Origin: Bacteroidota bacterium
Lineage (GTDB): Bacteria > Bacteroidota > Bacteroidia > AKYH767-A > OLB10
Length of the DNA stretch: 64,000 nucleotides
Direction of reading: 5' to 3'
Assembly (NCBI GenBank): GCA_016717325.1
Contig: JADKFV010000021.1
Coordinates: 1 to 64,000, forward strand
Shown in pieces: positions 19,129 to 27,042 of the stretch. Each line of letters begins with the position of its first letter. The stretch's first letter is position 1. The notes below the pieces were generated by a model that was not told where the DNA came from, searched no databases, and saw only the letters and a list, made by a program, of their open reading frames with translations. The position numbers were made by a program, and so were the translations under genes.

Positions 19129-21030
19129 ATGGAAAATTGTTATGATATTATTGTAATTGGTGCCGGGCATGCCGGTTGTGAAGCTGCCGCTGCTGCTGCC
19201 AACATGGGCAGTAAAGTGCTGTTGATGACAATGAATATGCAAACAATCGCTCAAATGAGTTGCAACCCTGCCATGGGCGGTATCGCTAAAGGGCAGATAG
19301 TGAGAGAGATAGATGCAATGGGCGGATATAGTGGTATTGTTAGCGATAAGAGCACTGTTCAATTTCGTATGTTGAATAGAAGTAAAGGACCGGCAATGTG
19401 GAGTCCACGCTCTCAAAACGACAGAATGCTTTTTGCCAATGAATGGCGAGTCATGCTCGAAAAAACACCTAATGTCGATTTTTGGCAGGATATGGGTAAA
19501 GAGTTAATTATTGAAAACAATAAGGTAGCAGGGGTAAAAACTGCTATGGGCATTTCCTTTTCTTGTAAATCTGTTATCCTTACCAACGGAACTTTTTTGA
19601 ATGGAATCATCCACATTGGAGAAAAACAATTTGGAGGTGGAAGAACCGGAGAAAAGGCTGCAACCGGATTAACTGAACAATTAGTTGCATTAGGTTTTAC
19701 GAGCGGGCGAATGAAAACCGGTACACCTCCCCGATTGGATGGTAGGAGCTTAGACTATACTAAAATGGAAAAACAGGATGGTGATATTAATCCAGGCAAG
19801 TTTTCTTTTCTACCTGACACCTCTCCATTCGAAAATGGGAATCAAACCATGACTAAATTATCTCAATTGAATTGTTGGATCACCTATACCAATGATTTAG
19901 TGCATGATATTTTAAAAACAGGTTTTGAAAGTAGTCCAATGTTCACGGGACGTATAAAAGGACTTGGCCCTCGTTATTGCCCTTCGATTGAGGACAAGAT
20001 AAACAGATTTGCAGACAAAGATCGTCATCAATTATTTGTAGAACCCGAAGGCTGGAATACCTGTGAGATATATTTAAACGGCTTTTCCACATCACTTCCT
20101 GAAGATATACAGTACAAAGCACTTCGATCAATTCCTGGACTTGAAAAAGTAAAAATGTTCAGGCCGGGATATGCCATAGAATATGATTATTTTCCACCTA
20201 TGCAATTAAACCTTTCTCTTGAGACTAAAGGGTTAGAAAATTTGTTTTTTGCAGGGCAAATTAATGGAACAACTGGATACGAGGAGGCAGCATGTCAAGG
20301 GTTGATGGCGGGCATAAACGCCCATTTAAAAATAAACGAGCTTGAACCGCTTATTTTGAAGAGGTCAGAAGCTTATATTGGTGTTTTAATTGATGATTTG
20401 GTTACCAAGGGGACAGATGAACCCTACAGAATGTTTACTTCTCGTGCAGAGTTTAGGACTTTATTGCGGCAAGATAATGCAGACATTAGACTTACAGAAG
20501 TTAGCCATAAAATAGGCCTTGCCAGTGAAAACAGGCTTAAAACGGTAGAGGACAAAGTATCCAAGAAAAGAGAAATAATAGAATATTTTAAAACTGATGG
20601 AGTTAATCCCGAGGAGATTAATGAGCTGCTTGTTTCACGTGGAACAGAAGTTACAAAGCAAAAACAAAAACTCTTTTCTATTCTTTCACGTCCACAGATA
20701 ACAATGCAAGACATTCTCTTCTTTTCAAACAAAATCAGTGTTAAAGTTAATGATATTAGCCAAGGAGATATACAAATAATTGAGCAGGCAGAAATAGAAA
20801 TGAAATACCAAGGCTATATAGAAAAAGAACAAGACTTGGTTCAAAAAATGAACCGACTAGAGAATATCAATATTGAAGGTCGCATAGATTATGGTAAGGT
20901 ATCGTCATTATCAGGCGAGGCTATACAGAAATTAAACAAAATACTGCCTAAAACTTTAGGACAAGCAGCTCGTATAAGCGGAGTATCACCATCGGACATA
21001 GCAATCTTGATGGTGCACCTGGGCAGATAA
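19129..21030 (+). CDS. mnmG: tRNA uridine-5-carboxymethylaminomethyl(34) synthesis enzyme MnmG
   Basis: MnmG (GidA) with MnmE installs the cmnm5 group on U34 of several tRNAs, using FAD and methylene-tetrahydrofolate. The 633-residue length is normal. Visible are the FAD-binding GAGHAGCEAA at residues 11-20, NPAMGGIAKG with downstream REIDAMGG, the FLNG loop, YCPSIEDK and the NGTTGYEEAACQG segment. The C-terminal helical domain ends in ISGVSPSDIAILMVHL, as in other members. The start is fixed by the Rossmann strand beginning only five residues after Met1. A perfect parS site lies inside the gene at 20631-20646. The methyltransferase gene follows nine bases later and may be co-transcribed. mnmG is often origin-proximal in bacteria. 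Confidence 0.97.
   Translation: MENCYDIIVIGAGHAGCEAAAAAANMGSKVLLMTMNMQTIAQMSCNPAMGGIAKGQIVREIDAMGGYSGIVSDKSTVQFRMLNRSKGPAMWSPRSQNDRMLFANEWRVMLEKTPNVDFWQDMGKELIIENNKVAGVKTAMGISFSCKSVILTNGTFLNGIIHIGEKQFGGGRTGEKAATGLTEQLVALGFTSGRMKTGTPPRLDGRSLDYTKMEKQDGDINPGKFSFLPDTSPFENGNQTMTKLSQLNCWITYTNDLVHDILKTGFESSPMFTGRIKGLGPRYCPSIEDKINRFADKDRHQLFVEPEGWNTCEIYLNGFSTSLPEDIQYKALRSIPGLEKVKMFRPGYAIEYDYFPPMQLNLSLETKGLENLFFAGQINGTTGYEEAACQGLMAGINAHLKINELEPLILKRSEAYIGVLIDDLVTKGTDEPYRMFTSRAEFRTLLRQDNADIRLTEVSHKIGLASENRLKTVEDKVSKKREIIEYFKTDGVNPEEINELLVSRGTEVTKQKQKLFSILSRPQITMQDILFFSNKISVKVNDISQGDIQIIEQAEIEMKYQGYIEKEQDLVQKMNRLENINIEGRIDYGKVSSLSGEAIQKLNKILPKTLGQAARISGVSPSDIAILMVHLGR
20631..20646. promoter_or_regulatory. 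parS-like centromere site 1 (inside mnmG)
   Basis: TGTTTCACGTGGAACA is the reverse complement of TGTTCCACGTGAAACA, an exact match to the bacterial parS consensus TGTTNCACGTGAAACA bound by ParB. It encodes VSRGT within MnmG, so the site is embedded in coding sequence. A second exact site lies 492 bp downstream. Confidence 0.8.
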
Positions 21031-21039
21031 AACAGTAAT

Positions 21040-21942
21040 ATGGATAACAACATTAGTATTCAAAATTGCCAAATATGTGGCAATAATCAATTCTCACAAC
21101 ATATTTCATGTATTGATTACACTGTTTCACGTGAAACATTCAAAATCGTAAAATGCAATTCATGTGGGTTTGTTTTCACAAATCCACGACCTAACGAAAA
21201 CGAAATAGGAAAATACTATTCATCGGACTTATACATTTCACATTCAGCCACAAAAAAGGGCCTAATAAACGCACTTTATCATATTATACGCAAAAGAACA
21301 TTAAAGTCAAAATTAAACCTGTTAAACTCGCTTAAAACACCCACAAAAGAGCTACTTGACATCGGTACTGGAACAGCCGATTTCCTGAACTACATGGTAC
21401 AAAACGCCTATTCTGGTATAGGAATTGAACCCGACAACTCCACACGAGAGATGGCAACTAAAAAGTATGGCTTAAAAATACTCGAAGCGGTGAATTTCTA
21501 CCAGCTACAGGCTATGACATACGATTATGTAACAATGTGGCATGTACTAGAACATGTTTCGGACCTTGAAGGCTACGCAACAAACATTAAAAGAATCCTA
21601 AAGGATGACGGGTATTTAATTATTGCAGTTCCAAACCATGAATCTGTAGATGGCAAACATTATAAAGAAAAATGGGCGGCCTATGACGTGCCGAGACATC
21701 TAAGTCACTTTTCGGTAGGCACAATGGAAAAATATTTATCAAAACACGGATTTAAAATAGTACAAAAAAAACCAATGCCATATGATGGATTTTACGTGTC
21801 AATGCTTTCGGAGAAGAATTCCTATAAAAATGGCGCTATCGGAATCCTTAAAGGCTTCTATTGGGGCCTTTTAACGCTATTCCAAGGTTATATTAACATA
21901 AAAAACTATTCAAGCATAATTTATATAGCCCAGAAAGAATAA
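21040..21942 (+). CDS. Class I SAM-dependent methyltransferase with N-terminal zinc ribbon
   Basis: This 300-residue protein begins with a four-cysteine ribbon (C10, C13, C39, C42; the CNSCGFVFTNPRP signature), followed by a Methyltransf_23-type domain. The SAM-binding motif I is ELLDIGTGTADFL (about 104-116). WHVLEHVSDLEG corresponds to the motif with the conserved His-Val-Leu-Glu-His, and YLIIAVPNHES is a later strand. Such proteins often modify sugars or lipids in surface polysaccharide synthesis, or act as ubiquinone-biosynthesis-like methyltransferases. The substrate cannot be told here. It sits nine bases after mnmG. Codons 28-33 coincide with a perfect parS site, which may constrain the sequence. 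Confidence 0.85.
   Translation: MDNNISIQNCQICGNNQFSQHISCIDYTVSRETFKIVKCNSCGFVFTNPRPNENEIGKYYSSDLYISHSATKKGLINALYHIIRKRTLKSKLNLLNSLKTPTKELLDIGTGTADFLNYMVQNAYSGIGIEPDNSTREMATKKYGLKILEAVNFYQLQAMTYDYVTMWHVLEHVSDLEGYATNIKRILKDDGYLIIAVPNHESVDGKHYKEKWAAYDVPRHLSHFSVGTMEKYLSKHGFKIVQKKPMPYDGFYVSMLSEKNSYKNGAIGILKGFYWGLLTLFQGYINIKNYSSIIYIAQKE
21123..21138. promoter_or_regulatory. parS-like centromere site 2 (inside methyltransferase gene)
   Basis: TGTTTCACGTGAAACA is a perfect 16-bp palindrome and exactly matches the ParB-binding consensus TGTTNCACGTGAAACA. It encodes VSRE plus flanking Thr residues in the methyltransferase. Two exact sites within 510 bp are very unlikely by chance in AT-rich DNA, and pairing or clustering near the origin is the usual parS arrangement. 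Confidence 0.85.
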
Positions 21943-22221
21943 TACAAATTTTCCATATATAATTAACTGTCAAGCATTTAAAACAATAGTTATTCAAGGA
22001 TAAAGCTTCATAATTAAAGCTTTCAATTAAAAAACACGTTAAAATAGCCAATGCATTTTACAAAAGTCTTTATATAGTAAGTCACTCAACTTCTAATCTA
22101 AAGCCATACTCTTTACTTTTCTAATTTAAAAATACCCCTATAGGCTGATTTGCTCGGAGCTCTTTAATAAATTTCAAAATTTTTATTTGGCCCCAGCAGT
22201 CTAAATCTATAAAAATAAAAT
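21943..22221. other. Intergenic leader upstream of the rluB-like gene
   Basis: This AT-rich, non-coding stretch lies between the methyltransferase stop and a 22-codon reading frame. I see no clear terminator or TAnnTTTG promoter. TAAAGCTT and AAGCTTT pieces near 22003-22025 could pair weakly. Confidence 0.4.
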
Positions 22222-22290
22222 ATGAAATCTGAAAATTTTGTTTTACTTTTAGCGGAAAAATTAAAGGCACAACTGCATTCTATTGATTGA
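22222..22290 (+). CDS. Possible 22-residue small ORF abutting the rluB-like frame
   Basis: An ATG at 22222 opens a 22-codon frame starting MKSENFVLLLAEKLKAQL, and its TGA at 22288-22290 is followed directly by the ATG at 22291. The peptide is amphipathic (acidic/basic with a Leu-rich core) and could be a leader peptide or a small protein coupled to the next gene. Evidence is limited to the frame, a plausible start and the exact abutment; it may equally be chance. Confidence 0.3.
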   Translation: MKSENFVLLLAEKLKAQLHSID

Positions 22291-22329
22291 ATGTTTATTG
22301 ATAATGCCATAAGTCACTCTAAAACTAAA

Positions 22330-23646
22330 ATGAAAAAACAAAATAATTTTAAGACAAGAAATTCTGTTAAAAAAGCACCTGCCGTAAAACGAAGTACTCG
22401 TGGCAGAAACCCTTCGGCATCAGCTAAAACCACTTTTACTGGCCGGTCAAAAAGCAATACAAACAATAGTGATAAGTTTCCTAAAAACACTAAAGAAGAA
22501 AACGTAACAAAACGAGAAAATGTATCATTTAGAAGAGAAAAGATTAACCCGTTTTCAAAATCGCAAAACTCAACCAGAACACAAAATGAGAGTAACAAAG
22601 GCGGCCCATCAAAATATTCGAAAAAACCATCTAAAACAGCTGCTGGCCGCAACACAACAGATTCAAAATCAATTAATTACAAAGAAAAGGGTCGCACTTT
22701 TGACAGAAAAAAAACAAACCATAAATTATCAGAACAATGGGAGAGAGAATTGCCGAAGCAAGATTATAAGGCCAGCAGCAAAGTGCCTTTTAAACGAGAT
22801 TATAAACCAAAGGACCTTAGATCGGCAGGCGCACTAAACACTTCAAGAGGAACAAATACCTATGACAAAAGAAATAAAAGGCCAATAAAAAGTCAGGGAA
22901 CAGAACCAAAAAAGCCTTCCGATGGTTCAATACGATTAAACAAATATTTATCAAATGCTGGTATTGCTTCGAGGCGTGATGCTGATACATTCATTACTGC
23001 GGGTCTTGTATCTGTAAACGGAAAGATAGTGACAGAACTAGGGGTACGTGTAATGCCTAGCGATGATGTAAGATACAACGGATCTAATGTGAAACGTGAA
23101 GTGCTGCAATACTTTTTGATGAATAAGCCTAAAGACTATATATGCACTACGGACGACCCATTTGAACGTAAAACGGTGATGGAACTGGCAAAAAAAGTGA
23201 CTAAAGACCGTATTTATCCGGTGGGGAGACTAGATAGAAACACTACCGGATTGCTACTGATGACGAATGATGGTGAATTAGCTCAAAAGTTGATGCACCC
23301 AAAAACCAACGTCAAAAAAATATATCAGGTAGAATTAAATAAAAATTTCAAAAAAGAACATTTCGATAAGTTGTTAGAAGGCATTGAACTTGAAGATGGC
23401 TTTATTAAACCTGATGAAGTTGCCTATGATACACAACCTATGGGAAAGAAAATTGTGGGTGTAACAATGCATTCAGGGCGGAATAGGATTGTGCGCAGAA
23501 TGTTTGAACACCTTGACTATGAAGTAGTTAAGTTGGATAGGGTGTATTATGGTGGCCTCACGAAGAAAGATTTACCACGTGGACATATAAGGCCTTTAAC
23601 ACAAATTGAATTAAGCATGTTGAAAATGGTGTCAAAACCAAAATAA
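22330..23646 (+). CDS. RluB/RsuA-family rRNA pseudouridine synthase with long basic N-terminal extension
   Basis: The C-terminal part is a standard RsuA/RluB enzyme that converts uridine to pseudouridine in rRNA. An S4 RNA-binding domain (IRLNKYLSNAGIASRRDAD) is followed by the catalytic GRLDRNTTGLLLMTNDGEL, in which the Asp is the nucleophile. The terminal HSGRNRIVRRMFEHL motif comes after it. About 200 residues of Lys/Arg/Asn/Ser-rich low-complexity sequence precede the S4 domain; such extensions are common in Bacteroidota RluB proteins and are probably disordered RNA-binding tails. The frame can start at 22291 (MFIDNA), but I prefer the ATG at 22330 (MKKQNNFK) because the 13 codons before it lack the basic character of the tail. 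Either is possible. Confidence 0.88.
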   Translation: MKKQNNFKTRNSVKKAPAVKRSTRGRNPSASAKTTFTGRSKSNTNNSDKFPKNTKEENVTKRENVSFRREKINPFSKSQNSTRTQNESNKGGPSKYSKKPSKTAAGRNTTDSKSINYKEKGRTFDRKKTNHKLSEQWERELPKQDYKASSKVPFKRDYKPKDLRSAGALNTSRGTNTYDKRNKRPIKSQGTEPKKPSDGSIRLNKYLSNAGIASRRDADTFITAGLVSVNGKIVTELGVRVMPSDDVRYNGSNVKREVLQYFLMNKPKDYICTTDDPFERKTVMELAKKVTKDRIYPVGRLDRNTTGLLLMTNDGELAQKLMHPKTNVKKIYQVELNKNFKKEHFDKLLEGIELEDGFIKPDEVAYDTQPMGKKIVGVTMHSGRNRIVRRMFEHLDYEVVKLDRVYYGGLTKKDLPRGHIRPLTQIELSMLKMVSKPK

Positions 23647-23702
23647 AAGTATTTTTACTCACAAACTAGTATCAGTATACGTATTATAATAAAACAGTTA
23701 GC

Positions 23703-24284
23703 TTGGAAATAGAACTAACAGAAGAAATCATTCAGGGCTGTATATCAAACAACCGTCTTATACAAAACAGGTTGTATAAAATGATATATCCCTTTTTGGT
23801 GCGCATTTGTTATCGATATACCAACAACAAGGAAGACGCTATTAGCCATTTAAATATGGGATTTGTGAAAATAGTACATAACATAAAAAAATATGATACC
23901 AGTATGCCTGCTGAACCTTGGCTGCGAACAATACTGATACGTAGTATTATAGATGAACTTAGAAAGAACTATAATCACAAAATGCATATTGTGGTAAGTG
24001 ATGAAATGGAGCAGTACAACGAAAACGCATATAGTAATCTATTAAATTCGTCAGATGACAACTCTTTATCAGATCACTTGTTAATGGCAATGAAATCTCT
24101 TCCCGAAACATCGAGTAAAATTTTTAATCTTTTTGTGGTAGATGAATACTCACACAAAGAAATTGGAGAATTACTCGGAATAAATGAAACCGCAAGTAGA
24201 TGGCATGTGCACAATGCTAAAAAACTACTGTACGAAAAATTGATAAAATTAAAAACAGCAAATAACTCAATAATTGCAAAATGA
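23703..24284 (+). CDS. ECF-type RNA polymerase sigma factor
   Basis: The 193-residue protein has the sigma-70 family layout. Region 2 (about 25-95) includes IYPFLVRICYRYTNNKEDA, LNMGFVKIVHNIKKYD and PWLRTILIRSIIDELR. Region 4 (about 130-185) includes SKIFNLFVVDEYSHKEIGELLGINETASRWHVHNAKKLL, a helix-turn-helix that recognises the -35 element. The frame has no ATG near its beginning; the first usable codon is TTG at 23703, an unusual start that may limit expression. The stop overlaps the next gene start (ATGA at 24281), so the two are translationally coupled. The adjacent membrane protein is the expected anti-sigma partner. Confidence 0.88.
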   Translation: MEIELTEEIIQGCISNNRLIQNRLYKMIYPFLVRICYRYTNNKEDAISHLNMGFVKIVHNIKKYDTSMPAEPWLRTILIRSIIDELRKNYNHKMHIVVSDEMEQYNENAYSNLLNSSDDNSLSDHLLMAMKSLPETSSKIFNLFVVDEYSHKEIGELLGINETASRWHVHNAKKLLYEKLIKLKTANNSIIAK

Positions 24285-25909
24285 ATAACGAAAACAAAAA
24301 ACTTAAAGACCTTATCAATAAGAGTCTGGATGAGAATCCAATACCTTATGATGATAAATACTGGTTGGCCGCTGAAAAACTGCTTGACAAAGAAAAGCGC
24401 AAATCAGGATGGATGTTTTTTATGGTGCCTGCAACTGTAATTGTTGCTTTAAGCGGAGCGTATTTACTCTGGGACAATAATACGCCATCAAATATTTCAA
24501 ATAAAAATATAATTGCTAATGAGCAAGTTGAAATAGCAATACCAGCCACAGAGGAAGCGGCTATTACTTCTACAAAAATCGAAGATGAAACAAAGGTGGA
24601 AAATAATACAAGCGTTGCAACCAAAAGCAACATGCCTATAGTTGATCAAAGCAATAAAGTGTTTGTGCAAGAAAAAAATATTGATGATTATTCCATAAAC
24701 CAAAAGTCTGTGAGAGAGAATGCGGATAATATTGAAAATGATAAAATAGAAAAAAATTTACAACCGATAACAGAAAAAGAAACAACACTTTCTTCGACCC
24801 AAAATGATGAGGCCAAGGACTTAAGTGTATTATCCCCAGAGCCTTTAAATTCAGACAAAGAAACACAAACCTCAACGTTAGGTAATGCGACAGTACCAAC
24901 AATTGATGATAAGGCTAATTTAGAAAAAACAATCCCGGAAGCAGATATAAACGCAACAATAAATAACACCTCGAATATACCAGACAATACTAATAACCAG
25001 ATATCAGATGAAAAGAATTTCAATGATAGTATTGCACAAATTGAAAACAACAATGTACCGGAAATAAAAAAAATTGAGGTAGCTGAAAATCCAACAAATG
25101 AGGTTTCACAAACAGATTCAACTGTTGGGAACGATATAAAGTCAGATTCAACCATTACCGAAAATATTGCTATTGCTGAAAATGTTACGCCACCAGTAAC
25201 AATGGAGAATCAGGACCAAATTATAAAAACCGATGGTGCTGAAAAAATTGCCGAGCAAACGAAAGAGATAGAGCCGGCTGCTCCTATTGAAGTTAAAATA
25301 GAAAAACAAAAGCGTGCAAAACAATTTTCATTAGGCCTACTTGCAGGTGCAGGGCTTACACCTGCTATAACATCACAAATAGGAAATAAATATAATTACC
25401 TTTCATACAAGGCGGGCTTAAATCTAGATTACACAATCGGTAAAGTTGGAATATCAACAGGAGCAAATTACCACATTAAAAATGGTTATAATTATTCCCT
25501 TGTTACTTTCAAAAAGGGTTACTCTTTTGGCACAAGCAACATACGTACAGAGTATTTGCCAACACAAAGCAGATATCTTGAGATACCCCTTATGTTACAT
25601 TATAAAACCGGACGTCATTTAGTTGGCGTTGGTGGTGCATTTGAATACATGTTACAAACAAAACTTAAAGTAGAAAACCACGGCACACAAACAACTACTA
25701 CTGAAGTTGGCAATTACGATTTTATGCATCAATACGATATTGGACTAATGGTTCAATATCAATATACTATAAATGCAAACTTCAGTATAGGTGTGAATTT
25801 ATTTCAAGGTTCGGTAGATGCAGTGAATAATGAAAAAAGTTCTGTAACAAAAAAGGATATTAACCGGTTTATAGAACCGATTCTTATATACAAACTCATA
25901 AAACGATAA
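24281..25909 (+). CDS. Inner-membrane anchored protein with C-terminal outer-membrane beta-barrel, likely anti-sigma factor
   Basis: The 542-residue protein has three parts. A short cytoplasmic N-terminus (1-42, charged, with YDDKYWLAAEKLLDKEK) is suited to sigma binding. A single transmembrane helix follows (about 44-64, WMFFMVPATVIVALSGAYLLW). Then comes a very long acidic, Asn/Thr/Glu-rich linker (about 65-345), and finally a C-terminal domain (about 346-542) of alternating strands such as LGLLAGAGLTPAIT, YKAGLNLDYTIGKVGISTGANY and YLEIPLMLHYKTGRHLVGVGGAFEYML. These resemble PorT/OmpA-like outer-membrane beta-barrels. This would tether inner and outer membranes in one chain and could pass outer-membrane signals to the sigma factor. 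Pairing with the sigma gene through a four-base overlap is seen directly; the anti-sigma role is inferred. Confidence 0.72.
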   Translation: MNNENKKLKDLINKSLDENPIPYDDKYWLAAEKLLDKEKRKSGWMFFMVPATVIVALSGAYLLWDNNTPSNISNKNIIANEQVEIAIPATEEAAITSTKIEDETKVENNTSVATKSNMPIVDQSNKVFVQEKNIDDYSINQKSVRENADNIENDKIEKNLQPITEKETTLSSTQNDEAKDLSVLSPEPLNSDKETQTSTLGNATVPTIDDKANLEKTIPEADINATINNTSNIPDNTNNQISDEKNFNDSIAQIENNNVPEIKKIEVAENPTNEVSQTDSTVGNDIKSDSTITENIAIAENVTPPVTMENQDQIIKTDGAEKIAEQTKEIEPAAPIEVKIEKQKRAKQFSLGLLAGAGLTPAITSQIGNKYNYLSYKAGLNLDYTIGKVGISTGANYHIKNGYNYSLVTFKKGYSFGTSNIRTEYLPTQSRYLEIPLMLHYKTGRHLVGVGGAFEYMLQTKLKVENHGTQTTTTEVGNYDFMHQYDIGLMVQYQYTINANFSIGVNLFQGSVDAVNNEKSSVTKKDINRFIEPILIYKLIKR

Positions 25910-25911
25910 AC

Positions 25912-27021
25912 ATGAAACAATTTGTCTTTTTAACTTGTACAATAATATTGTGCGGTATGTTGGGGTGCAAAAAGGAGTCTATAATAGCTGAACCCGATGA
26001 AGTTCCGGTATTTTATTTTGAAGGAAATATTAAAGGTGATGCGGTGAAATACGAAGCCGGAAATAATCAGTACTTTATGAATACGGAATATTATAAAGAT
26101 TCTATATTTTGGCTTAAAGGATTATTTGCACCAAAAGACTGTAATAATTGCAACAGTTCGCTTTCAATTGAACTTTCTGATTATAAAGTACGGTCAACAA
26201 ATAACATTGATGACATTATGACTTTGGTACACACAGGCGATTATTTGTTTTATGATGAAAACACAGCACCTCAAATGCGCTATACTTTCAAAACCGATTC
26301 TCTGATTAGTTTATTACCAAATCAAAAATATAATTGGTCGTTTGGAAATGGCGATACAGCAAGCGGGTCCGAAGTTATAAAAGATATGGCCATAAACCAA
26401 TTTATGCCAGTAACATTAAATGTTGAAAACACTTCCAATGGCTGTATTTCAACAATCGAAAACTTAATGAATACATCGGCAACCAGCTGTGATCCGAATT
26501 TTACATACAGTAATATTAATGCTAACAATTTCCAATTTGTATACAATGGTAACCAATCTGTTGTTTGGCTTTTCGACAATGGTCTAATAATAGATTCTCT
26601 TCACATGCCTCAGGTTTCATTTACTCCAGGTATACATACCGCTTGTCTCAATGTTTTTGATGTAAATAATAATTGTCAGGCAACATTTTGCCGGCAGTTC
26701 AACGTGTCGCTTGCCGGTGTTTGCTTTGCCGGATACAGTTATACCCGAGCATTAATCACTAACGACATTTTCTCGAAAGTAAAAATAACCCATACCAATA
26801 AAAGCGGTGCTACGTATGTCAACTATGTTAAGAGCCAACCTATGGACAGCAAGTTTAAAGTACTGGAAGTTCTATCTTATGATAAAAACGAAAAAGGTGA
26901 AGCAACATTAAAAATAAAAGTAGCATTCAATTGTAAACTTTACAATAAAAATAATCTAAACGATGCCATTGATATAGAAACCGAAAACTGTGTTTTTGCG
27001 GTTGCTTTTCCCGGTAACTAA
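25912..27021 (+). CDS. Lipoprotein with PKD-like domains, sigma operon member
   Basis: The signal peptide ends in a lipobox (MLGC, Cys19), so the mature protein is lipid-anchored. About residues 135-260 contain PKD-like Ig folds: YNWSFGNGDTASGSEVI and VWLFDNG ... SFTPGIHTACLNVFD. No catalytic motif is visible. It starts two bases after the anti-sigma-like gene and is probably in its operon. It could be an outer-leaflet or periplasmic partner that senses or binds the exported PKD protein encoded next. I do not recognise a specific family, so function is open. Confidence 0.75.
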   Translation: MKQFVFLTCTIILCGMLGCKKESIIAEPDEVPVFYFEGNIKGDAVKYEAGNNQYFMNTEYYKDSIFWLKGLFAPKDCNNCNSSLSIELSDYKVRSTNNIDDIMTLVHTGDYLFYDENTAPQMRYTFKTDSLISLLPNQKYNWSFGNGDTASGSEVIKDMAINQFMPVTLNVENTSNGCISTIENLMNTSATSCDPNFTYSNINANNFQFVYNGNQSVVWLFDNGLIIDSLHMPQVSFTPGIHTACLNVFDVNNNCQATFCRQFNVSLAGVCFAGYSYTRALITNDIFSKVKITHTNKSGATYVNYVKSQPMDSKFKVLEVLSYDKNEKGEATLKIKVAFNCKLYNKNNLNDAIDIETENCVFAVAFPGN

Positions 27022-27042
27022 ACAAAATCTATTATACTATAC

